From: Inia geoffrensis
Lineage: Eukaryota > Chordata > Mammalia > Artiodactyla > Iniidae
DNA length: 64,000 nt
Reading direction: 5' to 3'
Assembly (NCBI GenBank): GCA_036417435.1
Contig: CM070916.1
Location: 17,962,552-18,026,551, forward strand
Position numbers and translations under genes: made by a program. The notes under the pieces were generated by a model, which worked only from the letters and a program-made list of their open reading frames with translations, was not told where the DNA came from and did no database searches. Shown here piece by piece: positions 1 through 12,699 of the stretch. Each line of letters opens with the position of its first letter. The stretch's first letter is position 1.

Positions 1-859
1 TGCCTCAACAGGTGGATGAAAAGGAGCACAGAGAAAGTTCCTCTTGAAACTTCAAAATCATTTATTTGATTAACCCAACAATTACAGATTTAGGAGGGCT
101 CCAATTTTGGAGATAGGGCAAGTACTTAATACTTAAAAGGTTACTACAATTTAAAGTTCCTGAAGACTGGAGATCTCTTCTGAATTAGAGGCTTGTCCCA
201 GATAAGGTCTGGTTTCTTATGAACAGGTTAAAATGACTTTATGTCTGTCAAATAAGCTAAAATGATTTTGTTTGTCAAACATTTATTATTTATCAATAAC
301 AAAAATGTTTTTATAACAATTTACATCTTTGAAAGCACTTCCCTGTCCATTAATAGGCTTTATTCTTATAATAATTCTGGGGGTAAGTGTTATTATACCC
401 AAATTACAGCTGAGACCTATTCTGCACAGTTAATAAGGGGCAGAATCTTGATTGGAATTCAGTTCTTCGGATGCTGTATTAATATACTCCACACTATACA
501 ATAGAGGTTCTCTTCATTAAAAATTTAATTCCCTTGCTAGCCTTACTGCACTTGTATGGAACAAGGGTACATAATGGTTCAGTACATGTAAGAAAAAAAA
601 ATTAATAATTGAGTTCAAAAGCCATAAGGGATTAAGTAAATTTCAGCGTATCTATAAATTAAACCCTGTCCATTGAAAGGTACTGTGTTGAATATCATTA
701 TCATGAGAATATAACCATAATATACAAGAAGAAAAAATTTACAAAAGACTGTGTGTAAACAGAATAGATAGTCCAGAAATAGATGCACACATACAGAGTA
801 AACTGCTTTATGACAAAGATGCCAAATATTCAGTAGGAAAAGAATTTATTTTCAATAAA
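1..859. other. AT-rich sequence, no gene recognised
   Basis: No coding exon or RNA gene is seen. Short open frames here are unrelated to any protein I know. A segment around 320-430 resembles a MIR core on the plus strand (a run ending near the typical 'ttattatccccattttacag' region), but it is weak. The stretch from about 690 onwards may already be the diverged start of the old L1 that follows. Confidence 0.5.
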
Positions 860-2030
860 TGGTTATGGAGCAACTGGATATCTCTATGAGAAAAAACAGA
901 ACTTTGTGTCAGTATTTCACATCATACTTAAAAATTAACATGAAAAGGACCTTGAACCTAAGTATGAAGGAAAAAACCCACAAGATTTCTAGAAGAAAAC
1001 AAAGAATATTTTCATACTTTAGGGTAGAAAATTATTTCTTAATTAGTACAAAAATTAATAGACATCAAAGAAAAAATGATAAATTGTATTGCATTAAATT
1101 TAAGGACTAATTTCTCAAAAGACACCAGGAAGAGAATGAAGAAAATAATCCAAGAATGAGAGGAGATAGTTATACAGTTGGTCCTTGGTATCCACAGGGG
1201 ATCTGTATCAGGACCCTCCACAGATATTAGAGTCGGCAGATGTTCAAGTCCGTTAAACAGCCAAAGAACAGTCAGCACTCCGTTTCTCATGGATATGGAG
1301 GGGCAACTCTAATACATATAACCAACAGAAAAGCTTATACATAGTATATCTCAGAAATTCCTTCACACTAATAAGGAAAAGACAAACAAACCAATTTTTA
1401 AAATTGAACAAAAGATTTAAACAGGCACATTCAATAGAATCATCAGTGTAATGCAAATTAAAATAACTATGCAATACCACTACATCCTCTTTAGAATAGC
1501 TAAACCCAAAAGACTGATAATACCACTTGTTGTCAAGAATGTGGAATAACTGGAACATTCATATCTTGCTGAAAGAAAACTAAACTGGTGCAACAACTTT
1601 AGAAAACTGTTGCCATTATCTACTAAAGCAACATATACCTTTACCCTATGATCCAACAATCACACCCCTAGGCATACACCCAAGAGAAACAAGTGCATAT
1701 ATCTATCAAGGGACATATGCAAGAATATCCACAGAAGCCTTATTCATAATGGCCAGAAACTGGAAACAACCCAAATAATATCAATAGAAGAAGAGATAAG
1801 TAAATCGTGGTATAGAATAGAACAGTAGACAGGATTAAAATTTAACAAGTTAATGATGGATGAAATAAAAAGCATAAATCTCATAGACATTTTGTTGAGG
1901 AGCCAGATGCCAAAAAAGGTTCATACGGTCTGATTCCATTTATATGAACACCAGGAACAGGCATACTATTGATAATGTTGAGATGGATGTGGGTGACAGA
2001 TATACGTAACTACAAAGTCAGGTGTCGCTT
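860..2030 (+). mobile_element. Old L1 (L1M-type) ORF2/3' fragment, split by a DNA transposon
   Basis: Degenerate L1 ORF2 text can be followed on the plus strand. The part before 1173 matches the region just after the reverse-transcriptase domain (a 'gagcaactggatat' segment, then a segment ending 'tttctcaaaagacacc'). The part after 1311 continues with the Cys-rich-domain region: 'aatgcaaattaaaata', 'ctatgatccaacaatcac' and 'ataatggccagaaactgg'. All frames are broken. A MER2-like element at 1175-1309 interrupts it, so the L1 was present first. Family-level naming is by eye; the subfamily is not resolved. Confidence 0.75.
1175..1309. mobile_element. MER2-like (Tigger group, Tc1/mariner) short fragment
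   Basis: The left end reads CAGTTGGTCCTTGGTATCC after a TA at 1173-1174. The right end reads GGATATGGAGGGGCAACTC before a TA at 1310-1311, so the ends are imperfect terminal inverted repeats flanked by the TA duplication expected of Tc1/mariner elements. It is internally deleted to 135 bp, compared with about 290-320 bp for the two copies near the right end of this window. It is non-coding. Confidence 0.75.
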
Positions 2031-2680
2031 CAGTTTCAATGTACTTCCTTATGCCGGCCAGTGCCTCTTAATTTTTATTCTGTTAAAGTCTAACTTCAGC
2101 TACTAGCTAAGGTGTGCTGTTTTTCCTTCCCAATTGCTTTGATGGTAATTTTGAACAGAACTTTCCCATCTTCCTCCCTTCACTTCTTTTTACACATCTA
2201 CAGACAGGTAAGAGTCTAAAAGATTACACTGAATACTTTTGGTGTTGGCGTGACCATTGCCAGGCGGCTTCCTCATGAAAGCTCTTTCTGCAAAAGTCAC
2301 CAATAGCATCTTTAAACCTCCAGCACTCACAGCAAAGCATTTTTCAAACTTCTAAGACGTTTCTTTTGAAATAATGATAACAGGATGCATCTCGGCACAC
2401 TGTTCCTGTATTAACATCTTAAAAGTGAGAATTCTAGATAATGTCTTTTTCTTTTACTTTTTAACATAATCCTTATTATGTTTGTAACTCTGCTTTGCAA
2501 TAACTAAAAATAAGGGAAAAACATGTCTTTTTGTTTGTGCTGAATAAACATTAGAGCTGGCTGGGGTCTACTTTTCTTCTTTTCTTGGCCACACCAGTGC
2601 AATTAGTGTGGCCACTTGAGGCATGTCTCAAAAAAACACAGAGACACATGCATTTTTCCCTCCCTCTCTGTCTCTCTCTC
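2031..2680. other. Unique sequence, no gene recognised
   Basis: Nothing coding is recognised. The only local structure is a 9-bp perfect inverted repeat at 2586-2594 and 2606-2614 (TGGCCACAC / GTGTGGCCA). Confidence 0.5.
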
Positions 2681-2686
2681 ACACTC

Positions 2687-2719
<33 letters not shown>

Positions 2720-2724
2720 ACACT
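2681..2724. repeat. (CA)n microsatellite
   Basis: Dinucleotide CA run with one interruption. The Thr-His repeats of the open frames across it are artefacts of the repeat. Confidence 0.95.
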
Positions 2725-5700
2725 TGAAGGAAGTCAGAAAAATCCATTTTGCCATGAAACATCTAGGTTTGGACAACTGGCACCCGGCAGAAAGACATCC
2801 CAAATGTGGCTTTAAAGCAACCACGAGGCTGTTTTAGGCATAATATACACAGAAGCAATCTGTTTGCTCTGAAATTTAAGGTTTTGAACTCACATAAAGC
2901 TTGAGGCACAGACATCAGTCCTAGTTTCTCAGTATATCCAGTTTGTTGGAGAATCTAACCAGGATTTGTGATTGAAATAAAATGACATTTCCCTTAATAA
3001 AGGAAAGGGTATGTGACATAATTGGGATACTGTAAAACATCCTGAGAAATCATGTATGGAAAGCACTATTGGGGAATAAATTACTAACTGCATTAGTGTT
3101 CCCTGCTCAACTTAGCATATAACTTTAAACCATACCTGGCATCTAGGTCCATGACCGTAATTGACTTTCCTTGCATTTAAAAAATAGTCACATGAATTAT
3201 TTTTAACAGTGCTTTTTTCAGATGTTCAAAGACAATCTTCATAATTCCCTTAGTTTATGAATAAAGACACAGAAATATTAATAAACTATGTGCTCAGCCC
3301 ACTCCTTTGTTCTTCAGATGCAGGGTCTCCTCTCAGAAGATGTAGAGAGACCTGAGCAGCCCGACAGAAGGTTGACAAGTACACAAGATTAGGAGACGCG
3401 TCTCTACTCTTTATCACACTGTGGTCTGACTGTCGCGTCGTTTTTCCCCCAGCCATCCCCACCCAACTTCCGGGGACAAAATGCACATCTGGTCAGTATG
3501 GAAGGAGCATGAGCTGTGGGTTTTGGGTAGAGTTTCATTTTACCCTTTATCACCAATGTCCGGCTTTCCACAGCACTAGCTGTAGTAATATTCTTCAGCG
3601 CACAATCAGAATTTTCTTCCTGGAGAAGGCTCATCACAGATATACCAGAGGGTCTTTGAACAATCTTGTAAATGAAAGGAGTAGTTCTTTTATACAGGCT
3701 TCCAATAAGACTGACTATTTGGGCATAGATAGAAATGAAAAAACCTAAGCAAAACTCAGCAGTCCTCCCATTAACAGCTCCTTCACGAGTTTTGAGCAAG
3801 AATTCAAAATGATGATGTCTTCTATGGCATTCATCCTCCTGGAGATGAGCCATAATCGCGTGCATTCCAAGTACTTTGGTATTCCCCATTGAACTTGACT
3901 TTGAAGCACATTTTCTAACACATGTGAAATGTCCCCTGATTTAGCCTCCTTAAGAAAAGTTGACCACCCACCCACTGTCAGGGGTGGGGTCACGGGTTCT
4001 CGAGTCCCTGCCATTATGCGTGAGTTAGATTGAGAAATTCAGTTGAACTGAAAAGCATGAAGTAAAGAACTAAGATGGTAATTTTGCTCTCCCCTGACAG
4101 ATACTGGCAGAGAGAAAATATAAATGTAACTATGTCCTAAGGGCTCAGGTGATCTTTTCCCTCCACTGATACACACCTCAAAAAATAACAAAAATTGCTA
4201 GTATGCCAGCCAAGACAGCCAAGAAGTTCCCTGAACTCCTGACGGGGAAAAATTGGTACTGACCTTGTCAAATTGAATAACCACTTCAAACAGGTTAACT
4301 CTGGTTTTTTTTCTAATAACGATGGCTTTCAGAATAGGCACATCTAGGATGTGTAAAAGATAAAGATGAGATGTCTGTTCTTACACTAATGATTAAAAAT
4401 AAACCATAGAGAGTCTGGTTCACTACAGACTTCATTAGTTTCCATTAGGATATTTATTTTTTGCAAGTGGTACTTCTAAAAACAAAAAATTTCAAAAGAT
4501 TTTATACATTGCCTACTATCCAACCTCTGTTTCTTTGGGAGGGAGTGGAAGACAAGAATCAAATCCACAGTGAACAGACAATTGTGTTTTCTAATCCTCT
4601 TGGTTCAAGACCAGTATGAATAAAAAAGTGAAGCTCCCCTGCCTTTGCATTCACCTCAGAAAAGATTTTAGCAAATACAAGACACCAAATAGTACTGGCA
4701 TTAAAAAAATTGTTTAAAGCATTTCTATTTTCTTGCAAGAGCAAACAGTCAGCCATCAGAGTTTGGTCATCAATTCATTGACAACTACTATGATGTGATT
4801 GGAATTTTGGAGCACCGTAAGAAAATCCTCCCCATTTCCTTTATCAGGGCTGCATTTTTTTAATGGTATTTCTAAAACAGGCAAATAGGAGGATGAAGAT
4901 AGCCCAGCAATGCCTTTTTACATTTACAGTTTTAGAGTAATTACGAGCGCTATTGCTGATGGCAGCAATATTTTCAGAACCCGTATCCCCACAAAGTTCC
5001 TCAAAGGCTGGATGCATAATTCGCATCGAAAGTTACTAAGCATCTGTTTGACTGCATTTAGTCTTCCCTTCAAAGAAACATAGAAAACAATTTGCTCTAA
5101 GGCACTGTACAGTCAAGAACAAACAGGTGAGGTGCTTTCAAATCTTAAGGCTGTACACCAACAATTCAATACAAAGTGACAATGGTTACTTTAATCGTCA
5201 GCTCCTTTTACTGTGTGTACCAAGTACATCGAAGCAGAGTCATACCTTAAAAATAAAGAGTGAGAAAGCAACAAACAGACAAACAGAAGGGAGAAGGAAA
5301 GGATGGAAGGGAGGGGGAGAAAAGGGTAGACAAGAGGTGGAATAGAAAGGGAAAGACAAGGAAGCAAAGGTGTGTTTGAGCATCTCTTCCAAAGATACTC
5401 AGACCATAGATGGAGACTTGATGACGTGAAGACGGATTGACAGGGAGTGGATTATCTGTGTTTGAAAGAGGGGGATTAGATTCATACTCAGAGAAGTGGG
5501 TTTCTCACACAGGAGAGCATCCAGCATGCCCCAGCCCTACCTTTCCCAACACTCCAGAAGGTCTAATCTCTTCGTGGAGAGACAGCTGCTCCCAAGATGA
5601 AAAGAGAGTTAGTAACGAATAAGGGGGCTGACCCAAGAGGCACAGTGACCTCCCCATTGGGGAGGTCAATGGGACACTCTCACAGCTCACAGCATGTTTC

Positions 5701-5880
5701 CGGGGCCTGTGCCGACACCACTCATGTGTCACTGCTTTCACACACGTGGCCCACGTCCTGCATTCGATGGCCAGGACACCGTGCCTGTACTTCCTGCTAG
5801 TTAACGAGAGAGCTTCCTCGATACGCTTTAGCCCAAGGAAAGGTGATGGTATGAAGCTTCTGTTATTGGATTGCACACCA
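2725..5880. other. Unique sequence, no gene recognised
   Basis: About 3.2 kb without a recognisable exon or repeat. The longest open frame is a minus-strand frame of 161 residues at 3404-3889. It shows no domain, no family resemblance and no clear splice context, so it is not called as a gene. A purine-rich GGAA/GGGA stretch lies at about 5262-5370. Confidence 0.45.
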
Positions 5881-6064
5881 GATATTATATATATATTCTG
5901 GACTGCCTACAGAATATATAATTTTATCATTATATACATACGGTATATATACACACACACGCAAATATGCATGTAAATATCTATTATGTATATACAGCAG
6001 TTATATACATACAAATGTGTTTACATATGTGAATACAGATATGTAGATATAGAGAGAGAGAGAC
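5881..6064. repeat. AT-rich low-complexity block with TA/CA and GA runs
   Basis: Mixed 'tatata', 'acacac' and terminal 'agagagag' tracts. It contains a perfect 11-bp inverted repeat, 5890-5900 with 5910-5920 and a 9-base loop. Confidence 0.8.
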
Positions 6065-6214
6065 TACAATACATGCCTGCATTAGATATACTAGTAGGAT
6101 TTAATTATATCTATGAAATTAAATGTATACACGTCTTCCTGAGACTATACAGCAGGTATTAAGCTTTTACACATCTGACGTGTGTCATGACAGTAATATA
6201 CAGAGAGCCAGGTA

Positions 6215-6833
6215 TGTATGCGTTCATTCATTCCACAAAAACTTACTAAAGATTTTGATATGAACAAAGAGTCCGACCACGTGCTGCTGGGGAAACAGAG
6301 CCAAGGAGAATCTGGTTTCCATAGTCCAAGTGAGTTTCAAGCCGCATAAAGGAAACGGCACACAGACAACTCACCGAATACCGAACAGTATGAAGCAAGT
6401 GCCCTAATAGAGAGAAAACCAGATGCTGAGAAGACCTGAAGGGAGGAGCGATTATTATTATACGGTCTGAGGGTGGAAGGAGACGAGGAAATGTTTCTTG
6501 AAGGAGATGCTTCTTAGCTAATTTTAATAGCTGGAGAAGGTGGAAGAATTCTGCAAGCCATTAGAGAAATGTGAGCCAGACCTGCCAGCAGGGAGGAATA
6601 ACATGCTGAGGAATCACAGGGAGGTGCATCCACCTGGAGAGGAGGGTGCAGCAAGGAAGCCATGCCAGGGACAGCAAGAGGGACAAGGTGGTCTATGATG
6701 TGGACACTGTGCGGAGTCTAGGTCAGAAGACAGGCAATTACTAATTCAGTCCGAGATGATAATGGGGAAGACAAGGCATTTTAACTAAGTATTGAAAGAT
6801 AAATATGGCTTCTACGGTCAGAAATGGGATGAA
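6215..6833 (-). mobile_element. L2 LINE remnant, 3' part, minus strand
   Basis: Read on the plus strand this follows the reverse complement of the L2 3' end. It starts with the 'cattcattcc...' end, then the 'gctggggaaacagag' segment, then 'gaaatgtttcttgaaggag' and 'ggtggaagaattctgcaagc'. It is highly diverged and non-coding. A CHR SINE at 6834 interrupts it, and further minus-strand L2 sequence is seen at 7370-7620. Confidence 0.6.
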
Positions 6834-7147
6834 GGGACTTCCTTGGTGGCGCAGTGCTTAAGAATCCACCTGCCAATGCAGGGGACAAGGGTTCGATCCC
6901 TGGTCCGGGAAGATCCCACATGCCACAGAGCAGCTAAGCCCGTGCGCCACAACTACTGAGTCCACGTGCCACAAGTACTGAAGCCCGCGTGCCTAGAGCC
7001 CGTGCTCTGCAACAAGAGAAGCCACGGCGATGAGAAGCCCGCACACCGCGACGAAGAGTAGCCCTTGCTTGCTGCAACTAGAGAAAGCCCGTGCAGCAAC
7101 AAAGATCCAACGCAGCCAAAAACAAACAAACAAACAAATAAATAAAA
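6834..7147 (+). mobile_element. CHR SINE, long (CHR-1-like) form
   Basis: tRNA-derived SINE. The A box TGGCGCAGTGC and a canonical B box GGTTCGATCCC lie in the first 60 bases, followed by the family body ('aagatcccacatgcc...') and an A-rich tail of AAAC/AAAT units. Imperfect duplications flank it: gaaatgggatgaa at 6821-6833 and gaagtgggatgaa at 7148-7160, one mismatch in 13. The added inner block of about 100 bp separates this long form from the roughly 200-bp form elsewhere in the window. Any open frame through it is spurious. Confidence 0.93.
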
Positions 7148-7369
7148 GAAGTGGGATGAAAAAGAACATTCCAGAAAAACAAAATGGCATTAGGAAAGAA
7201 CTGGGGATAAGAACATATAATGTGGATTTAGGGAATGGTGAATGTACACTTAGGATAAAAAACCTTTGTTCATTCCTGATACATGCTAGGAGTTCAATAA
7301 ATACGTGTTGAATGAATAAATAAATGATTGATCATAGGGAACTAAGGGAGAAAGAAGTTTCAAAATATG

Positions 7370-7620
7370 GGTTGGAGTTGAACCTTGAATTCCAGACTAA
7401 AATGTTGGGACTTAATCCAGTCGCCAATGGTAGGCGCTCAAGGAATTTCAAAGGAAAGAGTGACAGGGTCGGTAGTGTGAGTCCAGAACTGAGATAAAGG
7501 ATGGACTAGAGAGGGGGTAGCAGAAAGAACAGCCTGTCCCTGTATCGCAGACTCAAAACAACAGGGATTTAGGTAATGGTAGGAATTGAACGGATAGAGA
7601 TAGAATGAATTTAAGACACA
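7370..7620 (-). mobile_element. L2 LINE remnant, minus strand
   Basis: Diverged reverse-complement L2 text (for example 'gggacttaatccag', then 'gataaaggatggactagag'). This is probably the same element as 6215-6833, with the CHR SINE and a short L2-like 'caataaatacgtgttgaatg' end between the two parts. Non-coding. Confidence 0.5.
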
Positions 7621-10184
7621 TCAGAAAGGTGGAGCTATCTACCGCTATTACATAGCTTTCTCAGACTTACCCACTCACAACAGCATGGCTTTGCAGGCCA
7701 ATATATACACACCACAAGCCCTTCAGGCTTATTTTGGCCATGGTTTGGGCCTTTACATTTTGCTTCCCCTCCAGCATCATTCTTGTATTTCGGTCTTCTG
7801 CCCCATTAGTTCAATTGCCTGTTTCCACACAAGCATCCATATCGCTCTTGGACTTAAAGTAAGTTCTACTTCCCTGATTTGCGATTCAGCGTTCATTCTT
7901 GTACCTTTTTTGTTCCTGGTTGTTTCAGGTGTCCCTCACCCCAGCCTCAGCCTTTGGACCAAATCCCTAATGGTGACCCACTTGTTCAGAACGTTAAAAT
8001 AAAAGGTTCCTTAAAATAAAATGTCATCAGGATATCTAAATACTCCAACACATATACCATTGGACTTTCCAAATGGTCAATGTGGTTTCCGAGATGTGCT
8101 CAAAAACATTGTTTTTAAGGTCATTTGACATTTGGTACAAGGCATTGCACCAACAGCCAATAGGCCTATTACACTGATTAATACTAAGAAAAGGCACTAG
8201 AAAAAAGGTGGTACCGAGATACTTTATTTTGTGTGTGTGTGCAATTAACTTCATTAAAGACCAGAATCAAAAGATGATGGTTAATTCTTAATTATTTAGA
8301 AACAAATCATGCTATAGACAACTAGACATATGTTATAACAATCAGACATATGATACGACTTTTTAAAAGCTTTATTTAGCTTTGAGGTACAGCATATGTA
8401 TGCTAATCCCATTTCTAAAAATTTTCAGGACAACCTCACTATCCTCATAAATGTGTTTGTAATTGTCAAGCCATGTATTCTAATTTTTTTCATTTGAAAA
8501 ACATGAACACTGTTAGCAGATTTGCTTTGGGCGAAACTAAATTTAGATTCCACCCCCAGTGTCTGCGGGAGGGTGGAGAGAAGCTAACCCAAATCTAAGA
8601 ATTCCGCTATCTAGGGGAAAACACACCAGAAGCCTAATCCACGTGCTCTTTGGGTCTACACTCTTAGGAAAGTTCAGCTAGTCCCTGCTTGCTATAATGC
8701 TAAATGTTTTCTCAAATTGCTGTTGAATGTTTGCCCTAGTTCTTAGCAGCTGCTCTGATTCAAAAGGGCTCTATGTTCTCAGGACATTGAAATTATGACT
8801 TGAAAAGAAAAAAAACAAAGCCCGTTATCGCATTTTTCCTGGTTTGAAAAATCAAGTTGAAGACAGTGACCCTCTTCCAAAGGCCAGAGCATTGCCTCAC
8901 GGTTTGGGGTCCTTGAGCAACGTCCCTCAAGGCCTATACATGAAATGAGGACGATACGGAGACCCGAGCGTTCACATAATTGATCTACTTTCATCCGCGT
9001 AAAGGGATGAGAAAATCTCAAATTATTAACAGTCCAGTGCTTTTACAGCTCCCGCCTACCACACACTTACTGCTTTCAGATTTCTCCTAATTGAATTACT
9101 GAGAGCAGACCAAATGACCTTAGTTGTCCAAGCAGTATTTATCACATTTTAAATGAATTTCATTATTAAAAGAAAACATTCTCTTAATTCATTTTCCATC
9201 TTATAGTAATCATATCCGTGGTGTCCTAAGTTTTCTGTGACTTTTCTTTTCAAGAAACAACTATTAACTTTCCACAGAGTCAGTGACCTTGTTTGGATGG
9301 CTCTGTCCCCTCAGGTGACCTTGAGGCAAAAATTATAAAAGCATCAATTGGCAAGTTTGTGAGCATTCAGCAAATCATGAAAAGGTAAGAGCTCTTCATT
9401 TCCCAGCACTGGTATTCATCACGGAAAGACACATAAAAAGAAAGGGCAAATTCCAATGACACGCCTCCAGTACATTGGAGACTCTTGTCACAGTAAATGC
9501 CAATTCAGCAGTTTATAATCACAATGCATAACATGCTACATTACTTATTTTTTAACCCTCTAAATTGGGCATTTTATTACTGTTCCTCTGTGTCACCCTT
9601 TGTATCATTGAAAATCCTAAGTTTCTTCTGCTATGAGATCATCTTTCTGAGTCTGTTGAATTTCATCTTGGCTATTAGTAACCAGTCCTCTTCGCAATGG
9701 CATTCAATCAAGAATCACAGGTTTTGAAGAAATCTGAAAGGTCACTTGGCTCCATGTAGACCACTGTACAAAATAAACTAGAAGGGAAATAAACTGTAAA
9801 ATTGTTTCTAAACTATTTGCAAATACAACAAATCACAGAACTTCTCTTAAACAATTTGCCTGGCATTTCCTTCATTTTAAGCAGGTAAATGCCTGAATTG
9901 GAGTTAATTTCAAAACCAACAATCAAGGTGAATCATCATTCCTAAATATATTTATTTATGAACTAAAGGAGAGTAGTTCAATACAGGTTGCACTGGTGTC
10001 AACACAGCGTCCACAGTAAGTGATGTTCTCTATTAGATGGGCTTGAATTTTTTCACATGGTAAGAATACTATAACCAAAGTGCAGTTAATAAGGTCAAAC
10101 ACATTTCTGGAGATTTCCACACATGTTCAGGTATTCTCACCTCAATATTACATTTCACCTAAGTGGAATATGTGAGGTAGAGCA
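7621..10184. other. Unique sequence, no gene recognised
   Basis: No exon, RNA gene or clear repeat is recognised. Open frames stay below 110 residues and look random. Confidence 0.45.
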
Positions 10185-10340
10185 GTAACATGGAACAAAC
10201 ACTGGACAAGAGGTATCACGGGTATGGAGTTAAGGTCCAGCTCTCTGACTCATGAATTCCATTAGACAGTCACCCAAACTCCCTGGGCCTTAGTTTCCTC
10301 ATTCATGAAACTATTTCTGAAGTCATATGATTGTACACGT
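10185..10340 (+). mobile_element. MIR SINE remnant
   Basis: The text follows the MIR body: 'gagttaaggtccagctctc', then 'actccctgggccttagtttc' and 'ctcattcatgaaac'. Old, non-coding, with no duplication discernible. Confidence 0.65.
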
Positions 10341-11783
10341 CTATGTCAAATACCAGATTGACAGCAGGCTTTTGATGTTTTCTCCTAAACCAAAACAAAG
10401 CAAAGCAAAAACAAAACAAAAAACAGAAAAGGCAACAAGAACACGCCTGGCATTAGTTTATACCTAGGTGGTGTTGAATTTCCATCTTTGCAGTATTACT
10501 CCCCCAAGCACAGTGAAGAGTATTTAGTATTTAGCAGCGGAGTTATTAACCCATGCTCAGAAGTGTCACGATGATGCTCGAATCCTATTAAACAATATAT
10601 TTCTTTTAAAACAAGTCTCAGGTTTCTGAATCTCTTCACAGTTTATTTCTAGTGACTGAAGCGCCTATATTAGAATTGAAGAGTTAGTATTTCTGGTATA
10701 GGACTGATCCAGGTTATAAGGCAGAATCTTTCCTCTACCTAAAACAGAACCTTCTCTGAGGTCATCTTTCAGATGATTGCCGTTTATGGAAGTATGTCAT
10801 CTCTGCAGAAAGAGCCATAGAGGAAAACCAATTCCAGAGATTTCCTTTCTGAAGGATGTTTTGTCTATTTGCTATATCAACCAGCAAACAAGTTGTCTGA
10901 AAACTTTGTTTTCTTGAGTAAGATGCTCCTATGACATTACTGATCCTAAGGTACAGCCATGGGTTTCTGCTATTGATTTTAGTATCCTATTTGGAGTATG
11001 CGATACACCTGTTACAAAGCCAGTCCTCACAACATCCCACCAAGAATGTCAATCAGCTTTCCATGCTGCTTCTGCTCTTTGCACACCGCCCCCCTGAGGC
11101 AGTGCCCTAAATCAGCCCACATAAGCCCTGGCAGATCTCCAGGCCCACAGGCAATGGTGGACTCCAAACTAGAACCACTAAAATGATTAACGTCTCCTGC
11201 TCATATGATGCTATTTCAGGCATCGCAAGGCCTTCCCTGCCTTGAAATCAAAATTCCACTTTTCTCACTGATGCTTCAAATTCCTTTAAGAGAAAAAAGA
11301 GATGCTTTGACTCAGTACATCAAAGGAAGAGGAAACATATGACCTGAAATCCATATGATTGATTAATCTGACAAAATTGATTAATATAAAATCCTTTTCT
11401 GAGAACAGGCATTGATGAGGAGGCTTGCTGGCAGGTGAAATGGGAAAAGTGCAGCAAAAAGAGACGGAAGACTCCAAATATTTTGCTTACTTTTTGCTTC
11501 ATAATCATTTGTAACATAATAATAATGATATTCATCCCATGAGGTTGTTGAGCTAATAATTGATAACAATAAACACCATTTATCGAGTCTTTCAATAGTG
11601 AGAGGTAGCGTCAGTGAAAATGCTGGTAAGGACATCCAAAAAGCCTCTCCTTTTTATGAAATCAATGAGAACACTGCCAAAAATGGTCAAAGTTGACATT
11701 TTTGTAACTCCGAAAATTAGCCAAACTCTTGCAGCAATTCATACAGCATTTTTTTTTTTTTTTTAAAAAGGATAAATTTCATT
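10341..11783. other. Unique sequence, no gene recognised
   Basis: No gene seen. It includes an A-rich (AAAC)n-like patch near 10390-10435 and a T-run at 11749-11764. Three overlapping minus-strand open frames at 11286-11635 are short and featureless. Confidence 0.45.
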
Positions 11784-11798
11784 AAGAAGAGCAAGCTC

Positions 11799-12002
11799 GG
11801 GCTTCCCTGGTGGCGCAGTGGTTGAGAGTCCGCCTGCCGATGCAGGGGACACTGGTTCGTGCCCCGGTCCGGGAAGATCCCACGTGCCGCGGAGCGGTTG
11901 GGCCCATGAGCCATGGCCGCTGAGCCTGCGCGTCCGGAGCCTGTGCTCCGCAACGGGAGAGGCCACAACAGTGAGAGGCCCGCGTACCGAGAAAAAAAAA
12001 AA
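11799..12002 (+). mobile_element. CHR SINE, short GC-rich form
   Basis: Begins GGGCTTCCCTGGTGGCGCAG, with tRNA-like A box TGGCGCAGTGG and B-box-like GGTTCGTGCCC. It continues through the conserved 'gcggag', 'ccatggccgctgag' and 'gaggcccgcgtaccg' blocks to an A-tail. A target-site duplication aagaagagcaa(g/a)ct lies at 11784-11797 and 12003-12016. The insert is near complete and transcribed rightwards if active. Confidence 0.95.
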
Positions 12003-12040
12003 AAGAAGAGCAAACTTCACGGCGTTTTAACTTGCCCTAT

Positions 12041-12065
12041 TCCCACCCCCACCCCCACCCCCCCA
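12041..12065. repeat. (CCCCCA)n low-complexity run
   Basis: Short run of CACCCCC units just right of the SINE. No function is evident. Confidence 0.85.
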
Positions 12066-12699
12066 GATCTGCAGTACCCTTGAAAACCAAGAGCCACAAT
12101 CACAGCTAAAGCCAGCAGTCTGGCAGCCTTTGGGAGGGGCAGAATGGGGTTGGAGCATCTTCAAAGCCCCATTACTAGAGAATCGGCCATTGTTTGACTC
12201 GGAAAGGTCCCATTTGCAAAAATGTCTTTAAATGAGCTGACTTGAAGCTCACCCTATGAAAAAAAGCCTTTTCCCAGGGGTGTTGGAAATAAATCGGAGG
12301 CAATTGTTTAGCACTGCAACTCCCTGAAGCAGTGGGTAACAGTTAATACAATAAATAGGCTAAGCAAAAGCTTAAAAGAAAAAGATGGGGAATGAGATGG
12401 CCATAGGAGGCTTTGAAAATCCCTAGTATATTCCCGGTAATCTAGAAGCCCGTGCGTGTGTGTCCGGCTGTGCATCTGGCCAGGACTGTGTGCGTGCTCA
12501 GGTGGGCCTAAAACACACTAGCCTCTTGCTAAACCTGAGGTTCTATGCAAGCAGAAAATGAAGGCTAAGAAACTATAGCCCAGCTGAGTGCTGAAGGTAT
12601 ATTCTCTAGTACAGACACAGAGCCCTTGGCAAAGACTGGTGGACTTACTAATTATAGGCTTTTAAGAAAGTCTTTCTTAGATAATTAGCTGACGGTAAA
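12066..12699. other. Unique sequence, no gene recognised
   Basis: Nothing recognisable is seen in this stretch. Confidence 0.45.

Noticed and set aside
2586..2614. 9-bp inverted repeat TGGCCACAC / GTGTGGCCA
   Set aside because: Short enough to be expected by chance in 64 kb; no surrounding transposon ends or conservation evidence.
3404..3889. 161-residue minus-strand open frame
   Set aside because: Long for random sequence, but no domain, membrane pattern, family resemblance or exon context. A conserved-exon test across mammals would be decisive; without it I do not call a gene.
11818..12030. Possible tRNA gene, since the segment has A and B boxes
   Set aside because: This is the tRNA-derived head of a CHR SINE. 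It does not fold as a full tRNA and continues into the SINE body and A-tail.
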